Positions 32,538 through 43,165 of a DNA stretch of 64,000 nt are shown here, in pieces; the first letter of the stretch is position 1; the number at the start of each line of letters is the position of its first letter. The position numbers and the translations under genes are program-made. Below the pieces are notes generated by a model, which was given only the letters and a program-made list of their open reading frames with translations, was not told the origin of the DNA and did not search any database. Source of the stretch: Mycobacterium sp. E3198 (GTDB taxonomy: Bacteria > Actinomycetota > Actinomycetes > Mycobacteriales > Mycobacteriaceae); NCBI RefSeq assembly GCF_001667015.1, contig NZ_LZIS01000099.1:1-64000 (forward strand), read 5' to 3'.

Positions 32538-33016
32538 CGCGGACACCGAACGTCACCCACCACGTCGTCGTCAACGCCCCGATCGAGCGAGCGTTCGCCG
32601 CCTTCACCGAGCGCTTCGGCGACTTCAAACCGCGCGAGCACAACCTGCTGGCCGTTCCCATCGCCGAGACCGTGTTCGAGCCGCGGGTGGGCGGGCACAT
32701 CTACGACCGCGGCGTCGACGGCAGCGAATGCCGGTGGGCGCGGGTTTTGGTCTACGAGCCGCCCCACCGCGTGACGTTCACATGGGACATCGGCCCGACC
32801 TGGCAGCTGGAAGCCGATCCGTCCAAGACCAGCGAGGTCGAGGTTCGGTTCACCGCCGAGCCCGGTGACCGCACCCGCGTCGAGCTCGAACACCGCAACC
32901 TGGACCGGCACGGCGCCGGCTGGGAGTCGGTCGCCGACGGCGTCGACGGGGACGCCGGCTGGCCGCTGTATCTCGATCGCTACGCGCGGCTGCTCAGCGC
33001 CGGGGCGCGCCCATGA
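32534..33016 (+). CDS. SRPBCC (AHSA1-like) ligand-binding domain protein
   Basis: A 160-residue START/Bet v1-fold protein, V-V-V-N-A-P-I-E-R-A-F-A-A-F at the start and P-P-H-R-V-T-F-T-W-D in the central strands. The usual C-terminal W-x(3)-L-x-R-Y helix appears as G-W-P-L-Y-L-D-R-Y. Such proteins bind small hydrophobic ligands. ArsR-SRPBCC gene pairs are frequent in actinobacteria, and the pair may sense and detoxify a compound. It overlaps by four bases with both neighbours. Confidence 0.82.
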   Translation: MTRTPNVTHHVVVNAPIERAFAAFTERFGDFKPREHNLLAVPIAETVFEPRVGGHIYDRGVDGSECRWARVLVYEPPHRVTFTWDIGPTWQLEADPSKTSEVEVRFTAEPGDRTRVELEHRNLDRHGAGWESVADGVDGDAGWPLYLDRYARLLSAGARP

Positions 33017-33636
33017 CCGCGACCCTGATGACGATGGCGTGCGCCGAGCGGGCCGACCTCGCCGACTTCCTGGCCACGCTCACCCCGCAGGACTGGGCGG
33101 CGCCCACCCTGTGCTCCAAGTGGACCGTCAAAGACGTTGTGGCGCATGTGATCAGCTACGAGGAGTTAGGCCCCGCGGGTCTGCTGAGGCGGTTCGCGAA
33201 GGGCTGGGTGGTGCGGGCCAACCAGGTGGGCGTCGACGAGTTCGCCGCGCTGAGCCCGCAACAGCTGCTGGACTTTGTGCGCGACCACCTCACCCCGAAG
33301 GGGCTGACCGCGGGCTTCGGCGGCATGATCGCGCTCGTCGACGGCACCATCCACCACCAGGACATCCGGCGCTCGCTCGGCCGGCCGCGCGCCGTCCCCA
33401 CCGACCGGTTGCAGCGGGTGCTGGATCTGGTGCCCGGCAATCCCAGGCTCGGCGCCGGGCGCCGCATCAGGGGACTTTGCCTGCGCGCCAACGACATCGA
33501 CTGGACGCACGGCCGCGGGCCCGAGGTCACCGGCCCGGGCGAGGCGCTGCTGATGGCGATGGCGGGCCGGCCGGCGGCGCTGGCGGACCTGGACGGGCCG
33601 GGCCTGCCCACGCTGGCCAAGCGGCTCACGAAATAG
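33013..33636 (+). CDS. MDMPI-fold (TIGR03083) protein
   Basis: A 207-residue protein with the maleylpyruvate isomerase N-terminal DinB fold: W-A-A-P-T-L-C-S-K-W-T-V-K-D-V-V-A-H-V (conserved His), then G-T-I-H-H-Q-D-I-R-R-S for the remaining metal ligands. It may use mycothiol and a divalent metal to act on an electrophile. As third gene of the ArsR-SRPBCC unit it supports a small-molecule detoxification operon. Convergent with embR, with two bases between the stops. Confidence 0.8.
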   Translation: MTATLMTMACAERADLADFLATLTPQDWAAPTLCSKWTVKDVVAHVISYEELGPAGLLRRFAKGWVVRANQVGVDEFAALSPQQLLDFVRDHLTPKGLTAGFGGMIALVDGTIHHQDIRRSLGRPRAVPTDRLQRVLDLVPGNPRLGAGRRIRGLCLRANDIDWTHGRGPEVTGPGEALLMAMAGRPAALADLDGPGLPTLAKRLTK

Positions 33637-33638
33637 CC

Positions 33639-34778
33639 TCAGGCCGGGCGCGTTTCGAAGGTGAACTCGTGGCCGCCGATGCGGATGCGGTCGCCGTCGG
33701 CCAGGGCGGCGCTGCCGCGAATGCGCTGCCCCTGCACTTCCACCCCGTTGGTGGACCGCAGGTCGGTCATCATGAAGCCGGTTCCGGTGTCGGTGATGAC
33801 GGCGTGGTGGCGGCTGACGTCGGTGTCGTCCAGAACGACGTCGTTGTCGGTGAAGCGCCCGATCCGGGTGATGGCGCCGGTGAGCGGGTGGAGCCGTCCG
33901 GTCTGGTCGCGCAGCCCGGCGGGTACCGACTCGGCCAGTTGGATCCCCGCGGTCGTCGACTCCTGCCGGTACACGTCACGCTTGTGCGTGGTCAGGTCGG
34001 CCCGCCTCAGGCCCAACGGTTCCTGGCGCAAGATTCGTTCGTGCAGTGCGCTGACGGTGCGGCCCGGGTCGATGCCGAGCCCCTCGGCCAAGGCCGTCTT
34101 GAGCCGCCGGTAGGCACCGAGCGCGTCGGATTGGCGCTCAGTGACGTAGTAGGCGGTGATCAGTTGCGCCCACAGCGGTTCACGGTACGGATGCTCGGCG
34201 GTGAGCGCCTCGAGCTCACCGATCACCTCAGCGGCCCGCCCGCACGCGATCTCGGCCTCGGCGCGCGCGGTGTGAGCGGCCACCTTTTCTTCCATCAGTG
34301 CGGTGGCGAAGGCGTCGACGAACGCGTAGTCGTGCAGGTCGTCGAGCACCGGCCCGCGCCATTCGCCCAGCGCCAACGAGAAGTGCCGGCTGGCCTCGTC
34401 GAAGCGGCCCGCGGCGGCGGCCTGGTTGCCCGCGACCTTCGCGGCGGTGAAGCGCCCCAGGTCGCAGTCGGCGTCGGCGACGCTCAGCTGATACCCCGGC
34501 GGCGCGCTCGCCAGCACCTGGTATGGGTCGACGCCGGCGCTGCGCAGCAGCCGGCGCAGGTTGGACACGTGGGCCTGGATGCTGGTGCGCGCGGCGGGCA
34601 CCGGATCCTCATCCCACACCGCATTGATCAGCGACTCGACGGACACCGGCCGGTTGCGGTTGATCAAGAGCATGGCCAGCACCGCCCGCTGCTTTGGCGC
34701 GCCGACCGGGACCCGCACCCCATGGCTGGTCATCAGCAACGGTCCCAAGGCACCAAACCCGAGACCTGCACTCGTCAT
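33639..34778 (-). CDS. embR: transcriptional regulator EmbR (SARP/BTAD-FHA)
   Basis: A 379-residue protein. An N-terminal winged-helix DNA-binding domain of the OmpR/SARP type (P-K-Q-R-A-V-L-A-M-L-L-I-N-R-N-R-P-V-S) precedes a TPR-like bacterial activator domain (R-E-P-L-W-A-Q-L-I-T-A-Y-Y) and a C-terminal FHA domain (I-G-R-F-T-D-N-D, V-S-R-H-H-A-V, R-S-T-N-G-V). EmbR is phosphorylated by Ser/Thr kinases such as PknH and activates emb genes. Here it is divergent from embA, the M. avium arrangement. The ATG at 34778 has AGGAGG upstream; a GTG at 34820 would lie too close to the -10. Confidence 0.93.
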   Translation of the reverse strand: MTSAGLGFGALGPLLMTSHGVRVPVGAPKQRAVLAMLLINRNRPVSVESLINAVWDEDPVPAARTSIQAHVSNLRRLLRSAGVDPYQVLASAPPGYQLSVADADCDLGRFTAAKVAGNQAAAAGRFDEASRHFSLALGEWRGPVLDDLHDYAFVDAFATALMEEKVAAHTARAEAEIACGRAAEVIGELEALTAEHPYREPLWAQLITAYYVTERQSDALGAYRRLKTALAEGLGIDPGRTVSALHERILRQEPLGLRRADLTTHKRDVYRQESTTAGIQLAESVPAGLRDQTGRLHPLTGAITRIGRFTDNDVVLDDTDVSRHHAVITDTGTGFMMTDLRSTNGVEVQGQRIRGSAALADGDRIRIGGHEFTFETRPA

Positions 34779-34823
34779 CGCGCCGCCAGCCTCCTGGGTC
34801 ATCGGGGCCGTTCTTGACACGAG

Positions 34824-34829
34824 AGTTTA
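34824..34829 (-). promoter_or_regulatory. -10 box of embR
   Basis: TAAACT on the minus strand; transcription would start near 34817, giving a leader of about 40 bases to the AGGAGG-led ATG at 34778. Confidence 0.4.
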
Positions 34830-34905
34830 TTTCGTGGAAGGGGCGCGGCAAATCATCGGCGCGTCGCGGCGGCCCTGCGTCCTCAAGTCACTCAGTCGCG
34901 TCCCT

Positions 34906-34911
34906 TACCAT
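34906..34911 (+). promoter_or_regulatory. leaderless -10 box of embA-embB
   Basis: TACCAT with an 8-base spacer to the GTG at 34920. It lies in the 141-base embR-embA intergenic region, where EmbR would be expected to bind. Confidence 0.5.
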
Positions 34912-34919
34912 CGAGCCTC

Positions 34920-37900
34920 GTGCCCCACGACCGTACTGAGCGATCGCCGCGCACCTCACGGTCGATCGCCGTCGCCGCGGGACTCATCGGCCTGCTGTTG
35001 TGCATCACCGTTCCCTTGCTCCCGGTGAAGCAGACGACCGCGACCGTCCTGTGGCCCCAGGGAGCGGCGGACGGGCACGTCGGGCAGGTCACCGCCCCGC
35101 TGGTGTCGGGGGCGCCGCGCGCGCTGGACATCTCCATCCCGTGCCCGGCGATGGCCACCCTGCCCCCGGCCGGCGGGCTGGTGGTGTCGACCCTGCCGGC
35201 GGCCGGAGTGGACACCGGCAAGAACGGGCTCTTCGTGCGGGCCGACAAGGACGTGATCGTCGTCGCGTTCCGCGACACCGTGGCCGCGGTGGCGAAGCGC
35301 TCGGCGGTCGCGGCCGGCGCCTGCAGCGTCCTGCACCTCTGGGCCGACGCGGGTGCCGCGGGCGCGGACTTCGTCGGCATCCCCGGCGCGTCCGGCACCC
35401 TGCCGCCGGAGAAGAAACCACAGGTCGGCGGGATCTTCACCGACCTGAAAGTGCCCGCGCAGCCGGGACTTTCGGCCCGCGTCGACGTCGACACCCGGTT
35501 CATCACGGCGCCCACCGCACTCAAGGCGGCGGTCATGGCCGTGGGCACCCTCGCGGTGCTGGTATCCATCGCCGCGATGGCGGCGCTCGATCGGCGCGAC
35601 CGCGGGGCGCGGATCCGCAGGCCCTCGTGGCCGCGCATCGGCGCCGCGACGTGGCTCGCCGACGTCGGCGTGATCGGAACGCTGCTGCTCTGGCACGTGA
35701 TCGGCGCGACGTCGTCGGACGACGGCTACAACCTCACCATCGCCCGGGTCGCACCGAAGGCCGGCTACGTCGCCAACTACTACCGCTTCTTCGGCACCAC
35801 CGACGCGCCGTTCGACTGGTATCTCGCGGTGCTCGCCAAGCTCGCGTCGGTGAGCACGGCGGGCGTGTGGATGCGCATCCCGGCCCTGTTGGCCGGCGTC
35901 GCGTGCTGGCTGATCATCAGCCACTGGATGCTGCGCAGGCTGGGCCCCGGCAGGGGCGGCCTGGGCGGCAACCGGGTTGCGGTGCTCACCGCGGGCGCGG
36001 TGTTCCTCGCCGCCTGGCTGCCGTTCAACAACGGGCTGCGACCCGAGCCGCTGATCGCGCTGGGCGTCGTGGCGACCTGGATGCTGGTGGAACGCGCGAT
36101 CGCCCTGCGTGCAATCGCGCCCGCCGCGGTCGCCGTCTTCGTCGCCATGCTCTCGGCGGCCCTGGCCCCACAGGGGCTGATCGCCGTCGCCGCGCTGCTG
36201 ACCGGGGCCCGCGCCGTCGCCCAGGCGATCCGCCGCCGCCGGGCGACCGACGGGCTGCTCGCACCGCTGGCGGTGCTGGCCGCGTCGTTCGCGCTGATCC
36301 TGGTGGTGGTGTTCCGCAGCGAGACGCTGGCCACGGTGGCGGAGTCGGCGCGCATCAAATACAAGGTCGGCCCGACCATCGCCTGGTATCAGGACTTCCT
36401 GCGCTACTACTTCCTCACGGTGGAGTCCAACCCCGACGGGTCCATGGCGCGGCGATTCGCCGTCCTCGTGCTGCTTCTGTGCCTGTTCGGGATGCTGGTC
36501 GTGCTGCTGCGACGCGGCGGGGTGCCCGGTTTGGCCGCCGGCCCGGCGTGGCGGCTGATCGGCACCACCGCGGTCGGCCTGCTGCTGCTGACCTTCACGC
36601 CGACGAAGTGGGCCGTGCAGTTCGGCGCGTTCGCCGGGCTGGCCGGCGCCCTGGGCGCGGTCACCGCGTTCGCCTTCGCCCGGATCGGCCTGCACAGCCG
36701 CCGCAACCTGACGCTGTACGTCACCGCGCTGCTGTTCGTGCTGGCGTGGGCGACCTCGGGCATCAACGGCTGGTTCTACGTCGGCAACTACGGGGTGCCG
36801 TGGTACGACATCCAACCCGTCGTCGCCAGCCACCCGGTGACGTCGATGTTCCTGACGCTGTCGATCATCACCGGCCTGCTCGCCGGCTGGCAGCACTTCC
36901 GGATGGACTACGCCGGGCACACCGAGGTCAAGGACAACCGGCGCAACCGCGTGCTGGCCTCCACCCCGCTGCTGGTGGTGGCGACGATCATGGTCCTCGG
37001 CGAGGTGGGCTCGCTGGCCAAGGGCGCCGTCTTCCGCTACCCGCTCTACACGACCGCCAAGGCGAACCTGGCCGCGATCACGAGCGGCCTGTCGCCGAAC
37101 AGCTGCGCCATGGGCGACGACGTGCTGGCCGAGCCCGACCCCAATGCCGGCCTGCTGCAACCGGTTCCGGGTCAGCAGTACGGACCCGCGGGCCCGCTGG
37201 GGGGCGTCAACCCCGTCGGGTTCAAGCCCGAGGGCGTCGGCGACGACCTGAGGTCCTACCCCGTGGTCACCAAGCCGGGCGTGGTGAACTCCGACGCGTC
37301 GCCCAACAAGCCCAACGCCACCATGAGCGACTCGGCGGGCACGGCCGGCGGGCGGGGCCCGGTCGGGGTGAACGGATCGCACGCGGCGCTGCCGTTCGGC
37401 CTCGACCCGGCGCGCACGCCGGTGATGGGCAGCTATGGCGAGAATTCGCTGGCCGCCACCGCGACCTCGGCCTGGTACCAGCTGCCGCCGCGCACCGGCG
37501 ACCGGCCGCTGGTGGTGGTTTCGGCCGCCGGCGCCATCTGGTCGTATAAAGAGGATGGCACCTTCACCTACGGGCAACAGCTCAAACTGCAGTGGGGCGT
37601 CGCCCGGCCCGACGGCTCCACCCAGCCGCTCGCGGAGGTACAGCCGATCGACATCGGGCCGGAACCGGCGTGGCGCAACCTGCGGTTCCCGCTGACCTGG
37701 GCGCCGCCGGAGGCAAACGTGGCACGCATCGTCGCCTACGACCCGAACCTGAGTTCCGAGCAGTGGTTCGCGTTCACGCCGCCGCGCGTCCCGGTGCTGC
37801 AGACCCTCCAGCGGCTGATCGGATCGCGCACGCCGGTGCTGATGGACGTCGCCACCGCCGCCAACTTCCCGTGCCAGCGGCCGTTCTCCGAGCACCTTGG

Positions 37901-38192
37901 CGTGGCCGAACTTCCGCAGTACCGGCTTCTGCCCGACCACAAACAGACGGCCGCGTCGTCGAACGGGTGGGAGGCCGGCGAAGCCGGCGGCCCGTTCCTG
38001 TTCACCCAGGCGATGCTGCGCACCTCGACGATCTCGACATACCTGCGGGGCGACTGGTACCGCGACTGGGGATCGGTCGAGCAGTACTTCCCGCTGGTGC
38101 CGGCCGACCAGGCGCCGCCGGCCGTCGTCGAACAGGGTGTGACCACAGTGCGCGGCTGGAGCCGGCAGGGACCGATCAGGGCGCTGCCGTGA
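34920..38192 (+). CDS. embA: arabinosyltransferase EmbA (Rv3794)
   Basis: A 1090-residue enzyme, begins M-P-H-D like its M. tuberculosis counterpart. The layout is as in EmbC: periplasmic jelly-roll domain, GT-C helix core with the catalytic loop T-S-S-D-D-G-Y (Asp267, Asp268), and a C-terminal carbohydrate-binding domain ([17 protein letters not shown]). EmbA works as a heterodimer with EmbB to form the branched hexa-arabinoside ends of arabinogalactan. Its stop overlaps the GTG of embB (GTGA), which fits the need for equal amounts. Confidence 0.95.
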   Translation: MPHDRTERSPRTSRSIAVAAGLIGLLLCITVPLLPVKQTTATVLWPQGAADGHVGQVTAPLVSGAPRALDISIPCPAMATLPPAGGLVVSTLPAAGVDTGKNGLFVRADKDVIVVAFRDTVAAVAKRSAVAAGACSVLHLWADAGAAGADFVGIPGASGTLPPEKKPQVGGIFTDLKVPAQPGLSARVDVDTRFITAPTALKAAVMAVGTLAVLVSIAAMAALDRRDRGARIRRPSWPRIGAATWLADVGVIGTLLLWHVIGATSSDDGYNLTIARVAPKAGYVANYYRFFGTTDAPFDWYLAVLAKLASVSTAGVWMRIPALLAGVACWLIISHWMLRRLGPGRGGLGGNRVAVLTAGAVFLAAWLPFNNGLRPEPLIALGVVATWMLVERAIALRAIAPAAVAVFVAMLSAALAPQGLIAVAALLTGARAVAQAIRRRRATDGLLAPLAVLAASFALILVVVFRSETLATVAESARIKYKVGPTIAWYQDFLRYYFLTVESNPDGSMARRFAVLVLLLCLFGMLVVLLRRGGVPGLAAGPAWRLIGTTAVGLLLLTFTPTKWAVQFGAFAGLAGALGAVTAFAFARIGLHSRRNLTLYVTALLFVLAWATSGINGWFYVGNYGVPWYDIQPVVASHPVTSMFLTLSIITGLLAGWQHFRMDYAGHTEVKDNRRNRVLASTPLLVVATIMVLGEVGSLAKGAVFRYPLYTTAKANLAAITSGLSPNSCAMGDDVLAEPDPNAGLLQPVPGQQYGPAGPLGGVNPVGFKPEGVGDDLRSYPVVTKPGVVNSDASPNKPNATMSDSAGTAGGRGPVGVNGSHAALPFGLDPARTPVMGSYGENSLAATATSAWYQLPPRTGDRPLVVVSAAGAIWSYKEDGTFTYGQQLKLQWGVARPDGSTQPLAEVQPIDIGPEPAWRNLRFPLTWAPPEANVARIVAYDPNLSSEQWFAFTPPRVPVLQTLQRLIGSRTPVLMDVATAANFPCQRPFSEHLGVAELPQYRLLPDHKQTAASSNGWEAGEAGGPFLFTQAMLRTSTISTYLRGDWYRDWGSVEQYFPLVPADQAPPAVVEQGVTTVRGWSRQGPIRALP

Positions 38193-41100
38193 GCGTCATC
38201 AACCACGAACAGCAGGCGGCCGCCGCGCGGGGCGAGGCCCGCGACGGCGTGCGCGTGACGCGCTGGGTCGCGACGATCGCGGGGTTGCTCGGCTTCGTCT
38301 TGTCGGTCGCGACGCCGCTGCTGCCGGTCGTGCAGACCACCGCGATGCTGAACTGGCCGCAAAACGGCCAACTGAACAGCGTTACCGCGCCGTTGATCTC
38401 GTTGACGCCGGTCGACGTGACGGCGAGCGTGCCGTGCGCCGTGGTGCGCGGCCTGCCGCCCGACGGCGGGGTGGTGCTCAGTACCGCGCCCAAGAAGGGC
38501 AAGGACGCCGCCCTCAACGCGCTGTTCGTGGTGGCCAGCAGCCAGCGCGTCGACGTCACCGACCGCAACGTGGTGATCGCCAGCGTGCCGCGGGATCAGG
38601 CGGCATCCCCGAATTGCCAGCGCATTGAGGTCACCTCCACCCGCGCGGGCACCTTCGCCACCTTCGTCGGGCTGACCGACCCCGCGGGCAAGCCGGTGGG
38701 CGGGGGTTTCGCCGACCCCAACCTGCGGCCGCAGATCGTGGGCGTGTTCACCGACCTGACCGGGCCGGCGCCGCCGGGGCTGCGGTTCTCGGCGACCATC
38801 GACACCCGGTTCTCCACCACGCCGACCACGCTGAAGCTGGCGGCGATGATCGTGGCGATCCTGTCGACCATCGTGGCGCTGATCGCCCTGTGGCGGCTGG
38901 ATCAGCTGGACGGCCGGCGCATGCGGCGCTGGATTCCGCAGAACTGGCGCAAGTTCACCCTGGTCGACGCCGCGGTGATATTCGGCTTCTTGCTGTGGCA
39001 CCTGATCGGCGCGAACTCCTCCGACGACGGCTACATCCTGGGCATGGCCCGGGTCGCCGACCGCGCCGGCTACATGTCCAACTATTTCCGCTGGTTCGGC
39101 AGCCCAGAGGACCCGTTCGGCTGGTACTACAACCTGCTGGCGCTGATGACCCACGTCAGCGACCACAGCCTGTGGATGCGGTTGCCCGACCTGATCGCCG
39201 GGCTGGTGTGCTGGCTGCTGCTGTCGCGGGAGGTGCTGCCCCGGTTGGGGCCGGCGGTGACCTCCAGCGCCGCCGCTAACTGGGCGGCCGGCCTGGTCCT
39301 GCTCACCGCGTGGATGCCGTTCAACAACGGGCTGCGCCCCGAGCCGATCATCGCGCTCGGTTCGCTGGTCACCTACGTACTGATCGAGCGGTCGATGCGC
39401 TACAGCCGCCTGACGCCGGCGGCGCTGGCGGTCATCACCGCGGCATTCACGTTGGCCGTCCAGCCCACCGGCCTCATCGCCGTGGCCGCGCTGATCGCCG
39501 GTGGCCGTCCGATCGTGCGCATCCTGGTCCACCGTCACCGCCTGGTCGGCACCTGGCCGCTGGTCGCCCCGATGCTGGCCGCCGGTTTCGTGATCCTCAC
39601 CGTCGTCTTCGCCGACCAGACCCTGTCAACGGTGCTGGAAGCCACCAGGATTCGTACCGCGATCGGTCCGAGCCAGGCGTGGTACACCGAGAACCTGCGC
39701 TACTACTACCTGTTCCTGCCCACCGTCGACGGCGCGGTGTCGCGGCGATTCGGCTTCCTGATCACCGCGCTGTGCCTGTTCACCGCCGTGTTCATCATGT
39801 TGCGGCGCAAGCGGATTCCCGGCGTGGCCCGCGGGCCGGCGTGGCGGCTGATGGGTGTCATCTTCGGCACCATGTTCTTCTTGATGTTCACGCCGACCAA
39901 GTGGGTGCACCACTTCGGGCTGTTCGCCGCGGTGGGCGCGGCGATGGCGGCCCTGACCACGGTGCTGGTGTCGCACGAGGTGCTGCGCTGGTCGCGCAAC
40001 CGCATGGCGTTCGCGGCGGCGGTGTTGTTCGTGCTGGCGCTGTGTTTCGCCACCTTTAACGGCTGGTGGTACGTGTCCAGCTACGGCGTGCCGTTCAACA
40101 GCGCCATGCCGAAGCTCGCCGGAATCACCGTCAGCACAGTCTTTTTCGCTCTCTTCGCGATCGCCGCGCTCTGGGCGACCTGGCTGCACTTCGCGCCGCG
40201 GGATCGCGGCGAGGGCCGACTGGCCCGCGCGGTGACGGCGGCGCCGGTGCCACTCGCGGCCGGGTTCATGGCGCTGGTGTTCGTCGCCTCGATGGTCGCC
40301 GGGATCGTGCGCCAATACCCCACCTACTCCAACGGCTGGTCGAACCTGCGGGAATTCGCCGGTGGCTGCGCGCTGGCCGACGACGTGCTCGTCGAGCCGG
40401 ACAGCAACGCGGGCTTCATGGCGCCGCTGCCCGACAGCTTCGGCCCGTTGGGCCCGCTGGGCGGGGTGAATCCGATGGGCTTCTCGCCCAACGGGATACC
40501 GGAGCGCACCCTGGCCGAGGCGGTCCGCGAGACGGCGGTGCCGCAACCGGGCACCGACTACGACTGGTATGGGCCGACCAAGCTGAGCGCACCCGGCATC
40601 AACGGGTCGCTGGTGCCACTGCCGTACGGCCTGGATCCCGATCACGTTCCGGTGGCCGGCAGCTACACCACCGGCCCGCAACAGCAGAGCAAGCTGACGT
40701 CGGCGTGGTATCAGCTGCCCAAGCCCGACGACGGGCATCCGCTGGTGGTGGTGACCGCCGCGGGCACCATCACGGGCAACAGCGTGCTGCACGGCCACAC
40801 CGCGGGCCAGACGGTCGTCCTCGAATACGGCAGGCCCGGCCCGGGCGGTGACGTGCTGCCGGCCGGGCGGCTGGTGCCCTACGACCTGTACGGGGAGCAG
40901 CCGAAGGTGTGGCGCAACCTGCGCTTCGCCCGGTCCCAGATGCCCGCGGACGCGGTAGCGGTCCGGGTGGTGGCCGAGGACCTGTCCCTGACGCCGGAGG
41001 ACTGGATCGCGGTGACCCCGCCGCGGGTGCCGGAGCTGCGCTCGCTGCAGGAGTACGTCGGCTCGTCGCAGCCGGTGTTGCTGGACTGGGCCGTCGGGCT

Positions 41101-41422
41101 GGCCTTCCCGTGCCAGCAGCCGATGCTGCACGTCAACGGCGTCACCGAGATCCCGAAGTTCCGCATCACGCCCGATTACAACGCCAAGAAGCAGGACACC
41201 GACACCTGGGAGGACGGCGTCAACGGCGGCCTGCTGGGCATCACCGACCTGCTGCTGCGCGCCCACGTGATGTCGACCTACCTGTCCCGCGACTGGGGCC
41301 GCGACTGGGGCTCGTTGCGCAAGTTCGACACCATTGCCGACGCCCGGCCTGCGCAGCTCGATCTGGGCACCGCGACCCGCAGCGGGTTGTGGTCACCGGG
41401 CGAGATCCGAATCAAGCCCTAG
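38189..41422 (+). CDS. embB: arabinosyltransferase EmbB (Rv3795), ethambutol target
   Basis: A 1077-residue enzyme with the Emb architecture. The catalytic motif [10 protein letters not shown] places Asp279/Asp280 and Met286, which correspond to Asp299/Asp300 and Met306 of M. tuberculosis. The methionine most often altered in ethambutol resistance is thus wild type here. EmbB makes the alpha-1,3 branch of arabinan together with EmbA. The C-terminal domain has A-W-Y-Q-L-P and W-R-N-L-R-F. A hairpin follows 11 bases after the stop. Confidence 0.96.
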   Translation: MSVINHEQQAAAARGEARDGVRVTRWVATIAGLLGFVLSVATPLLPVVQTTAMLNWPQNGQLNSVTAPLISLTPVDVTASVPCAVVRGLPPDGGVVLSTAPKKGKDAALNALFVVASSQRVDVTDRNVVIASVPRDQAASPNCQRIEVTSTRAGTFATFVGLTDPAGKPVGGGFADPNLRPQIVGVFTDLTGPAPPGLRFSATIDTRFSTTPTTLKLAAMIVAILSTIVALIALWRLDQLDGRRMRRWIPQNWRKFTLVDAAVIFGFLLWHLIGANSSDDGYILGMARVADRAGYMSNYFRWFGSPEDPFGWYYNLLALMTHVSDHSLWMRLPDLIAGLVCWLLLSREVLPRLGPAVTSSAAANWAAGLVLLTAWMPFNNGLRPEPIIALGSLVTYVLIERSMRYSRLTPAALAVITAAFTLAVQPTGLIAVAALIAGGRPIVRILVHRHRLVGTWPLVAPMLAAGFVILTVVFADQTLSTVLEATRIRTAIGPSQAWYTENLRYYYLFLPTVDGAVSRRFGFLITALCLFTAVFIMLRRKRIPGVARGPAWRLMGVIFGTMFFLMFTPTKWVHHFGLFAAVGAAMAALTTVLVSHEVLRWSRNRMAFAAAVLFVLALCFATFNGWWYVSSYGVPFNSAMPKLAGITVSTVFFALFAIAALWATWLHFAPRDRGEGRLARAVTAAPVPLAAGFMALVFVASMVAGIVRQYPTYSNGWSNLREFAGGCALADDVLVEPDSNAGFMAPLPDSFGPLGPLGGVNPMGFSPNGIPERTLAEAVRETAVPQPGTDYDWYGPTKLSAPGINGSLVPLPYGLDPDHVPVAGSYTTGPQQQSKLTSAWYQLPKPDDGHPLVVVTAAGTITGNSVLHGHTAGQTVVLEYGRPGPGGDVLPAGRLVPYDLYGEQPKVWRNLRFARSQMPADAVAVRVVAEDLSLTPEDWIAVTPPRVPELRSLQEYVGSSQPVLLDWAVGLAFPCQQPMLHVNGVTEIPKFRITPDYNAKKQDTDTWEDGVNGGLLGITDLLLRAHVMSTYLSRDWGRDWGSLRKFDTIADARPAQLDLGTATRSGLWSPGEIRIKP

Positions 41423-41432
41423 CTAACTCCTG

Positions 41433-41477
41433 AACGTTAATTTGTCGCCGGTCGAATAATCGGCCTTAATTGACGTT
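41433..41477 (+). terminator. hairpin downstream of embB
   Basis: AACGTTAATT pairs with AATTGACGTT (10 pairs, one G-U), and inside this an inner GCCGGT/ATCGGC stem (6 pairs). There is no T-run. The AT-rich 45-base structure stands out from its surroundings and probably ends the embAB transcript. Confidence 0.55.
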
Positions 41478-41573
41478 CCGGTAATCGTCGAGCAAATGTT
41501 TAATGTGCGGAACTCCGGGTCAATACCTATCTCCCGTGTGGGGTAACTAACACTTCCGTTAAAAGGTGGCCCG

Positions 41574-42080
41574 ATGCACACTCTGACCCGCTTAGGTACC
41601 TCCGCCGCGGCGCTTGCCGTCGCGATCTCCCCGGCGGCGACCTTCCAGATCGTCCACGCGGCCGCCCAGGGCGGCACCAGGGTCGTTCTCGACGGTGACA
41701 ACCGGCGCTGCGATTTCAGCAGGGTGAACGAGGCGGCGTGGATCCCGCGGGCGGAAGAGGGCACCGGTTCGGCGCTGATCAGCACCTCCGGATCGACAGC
41801 CGTCGCGCAGGTGCACGTGGCGATCCCCAACGAGCCGGGCACGCACTACGACGTCGGCCTCATTCAGGAACCGCGCCCCTCGTCAGCGACATGTGGCCCC
41901 GGGGCGCCCGGAACCGCCTTTACCGGGATGGACACCGACGGCGCCGGCAACGCGACGGTGACCGTCCAAGACGGCATTCGGCCGGGCACGACGGGCGTGT
42001 GGGTGATTGTCGAGCGCGCAAACCCGAACTCGCAAAACCCCGCCGAGTACTACACGTCCGAATTCCTGGTGCCGGTATAA
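41574..42080 (+). CDS. exported protein of unknown function
   Basis: A 168-residue protein behind a good Shine-Dalgarno sequence (AAAAGGTGG). The N-terminus (M-H-T-L-T-R-L-G, then A-A-A-L-A-V-A-I) is a signal peptide, likely cut near H-A-A-A (about residue 31). The mature region is beta-rich with two cysteines (C-D-F-S and A-T-C-G-P) and short G-T-x-Y-D-V-x-L repeats, resembling small Ig-like exported proteins. I do not recognise the family. It occupies the place where M. tuberculosis has Rv3796. Confidence 0.7.
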   Translation: MHTLTRLGTSAAALAVAISPAATFQIVHAAAQGGTRVVLDGDNRRCDFSRVNEAAWIPRAEEGTGSALISTSGSTAVAQVHVAIPNEPGTHYDVGLIQEPRPSSATCGPGAPGTAFTGMDTDGAGNATVTVQDGIRPGTTGVWVIVERANPNSQNPAEYYTSEFLVPV

Positions 42081-42234
42081 CCCGTTCGGGGCCGGCGCGC
42101 TGATCCGGTAACCCGGTCGTCTCCGAGGACGAACGCCCCGCACCTACGGGACTTCGGTCCCTATTTCGACCCCTCGGTCGAATGGTCCGATACAGGTGTC
42201 GAGTAAAGACGGGCGTCGGATGAAAGGCACGCCG

Positions 42235-42702
42235 ATGAACGCTTCAGCGGAGTCTTTGGCACGGACGCGCTTTTTCGCGCGCGTCCTCGGTCCATTCCTC
42301 GTCATCGTGGACGTCACGGCGGTGGCGCGCGCTTCGGACATGCAGACGCTGCTGTCGCAGTTCGAGGCGAATTCGATGTGGGCGTTTGTCAGCGGCGCCT
42401 TCATTCTGCTGTTCGGGCTGGTCTTGGTGGCCGCTCATCAGCACTGGAACGGCGCCGTGGCGATCATCGTTTCGTCGTTGGGCTGGCTCATCGTGCTGCG
42501 GGGGTTGCTGCTGGTGGCCTTTCCCAAGGCTTTTGTCGCGGTGGCCAACAGCATGATCGGCGCGCAGGGCTGGTGGATTTCGCTTTGCATCGTCTTCGCC
42601 CTCGTCGGGCTGTATCTGACCTACATCGGCTGGGCCCCGGCGCCCCGCCGGCCGGCATCGCACGCGGCGGCCACCACCGCGGATCTTCCGCGGGCAGCGT
42701 GA
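42235..42702 (+). CDS. small polytopic membrane protein
   Basis: A 155-residue protein from the ATG at 42235, which has AAAGG eight bases upstream; in-frame GTG (42196) and ATG (42220) starts lie further up. Four hydrophobic helices are apparent: F-F-A-R-V-L-G-P-F-L-V-I-V, F-V-S-G-A-F-I-L-L-F-G, I-V-S-S-L-G-W-L-I-V-L-R, and the C-terminal I-S-L-C-I-V-F-A-L-V-G. It resembles actinobacterial conserved membrane proteins without known role. Its stop overlaps the GTG of the FHA gene, so it is translated with it. Confidence 0.7.
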   Translation: MNASAESLARTRFFARVLGPFLVIVDVTAVARASDMQTLLSQFEANSMWAFVSGAFILLFGLVLVAAHQHWNGAVAIIVSSLGWLIVLRGLLLVAFPKAFVAVANSMIGAQGWWISLCIVFALVGLYLTYIGWAPAPRRPASHAAATTADLPRAA

Positions 42703-43145
42703 CCACGACGGTGTCCACGCCAGCGCCCGACGAAAGCACCGCGGACATCGGCCCCGCTCTGCGCACGAACCTGCGCGACGAGTTCGACACGTCGGCGGCC
42801 GTCGCCGACGCGGCGGTCGAAGATATGGCGACGATGGGGCGGGGCTCGGGCATGCTGATCGTGAAGCGGGGCCCCAATGCCGGGTCGCAATTCGTCTTAC
42901 AGCAACCCATCATGTCGGCAGGACGGCATCCGGCCAGCGACATCTTCCTCGATGACATCACGGTCAGCCGCAGGCACGCCGAATTCCGAAGGGAGAACGG
43001 CCACTTCAGGGTCGTCGACCTCGGCAGCCTGAACAGCACCTATCTCAACCGCGAACCCGTCGATTCGGCGGTGCTGGCCAACGGCGACGAGATCCAGATC
43101 GGCAATTTCCGTCTGGTTTTCCTCACCGGGCCGGCGACCGGTTGA
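42699..43145 (+). CDS. GarA-like FHA domain protein
   Basis: A 148-residue protein closely similar to GarA over the FHA domain: L-I-V-K-R-G-P-N-A-G-S, G-R-H-P (Arg76), V-S-R-R-H (Ser90, His93), L-N-S-T-Y-L-N, and the C-terminal L-V-F-L-T-G-P. GarA controls 2-oxoglutarate metabolism and is switched by PknB/PknG phosphorylation of an N-terminal E-T-T-S motif. Here that motif is missing; the N-terminus has T-T-T-V-S-T and S-T-A-D instead. It may bind phosphothreonine partners but cannot be switched in the same way. It lies between a membrane protein and a Crp-like regulator. Confidence 0.8.
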   Translation: MTTTVSTPAPDESTADIGPALRTNLRDEFDTSAAVADAAVEDMATMGRGSGMLIVKRGPNAGSQFVLQQPIMSAGRHPASDIFLDDITVSRRHAEFRRENGHFRVVDLGSLNSTYLNREPVDSAVLANGDEIQIGNFRLVFLTGPATG

Positions 43146-43165
43146 CACCGACGAGGAGAACTTTC

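Noticed and set aside
34779-34820. EmbR start at GTG 34820
   Set aside because: It is only three bases from the TAAACT box, while the ATG at 34778 has an AGGAGG at workable distance.
34814-34831. A plus-strand TTGACA/TTTATT promoter for embA
   Set aside because: The spacing between the two hexamers is about 6 bases, far from 16-18; the leaderless TACCAT at 34906 fits better.
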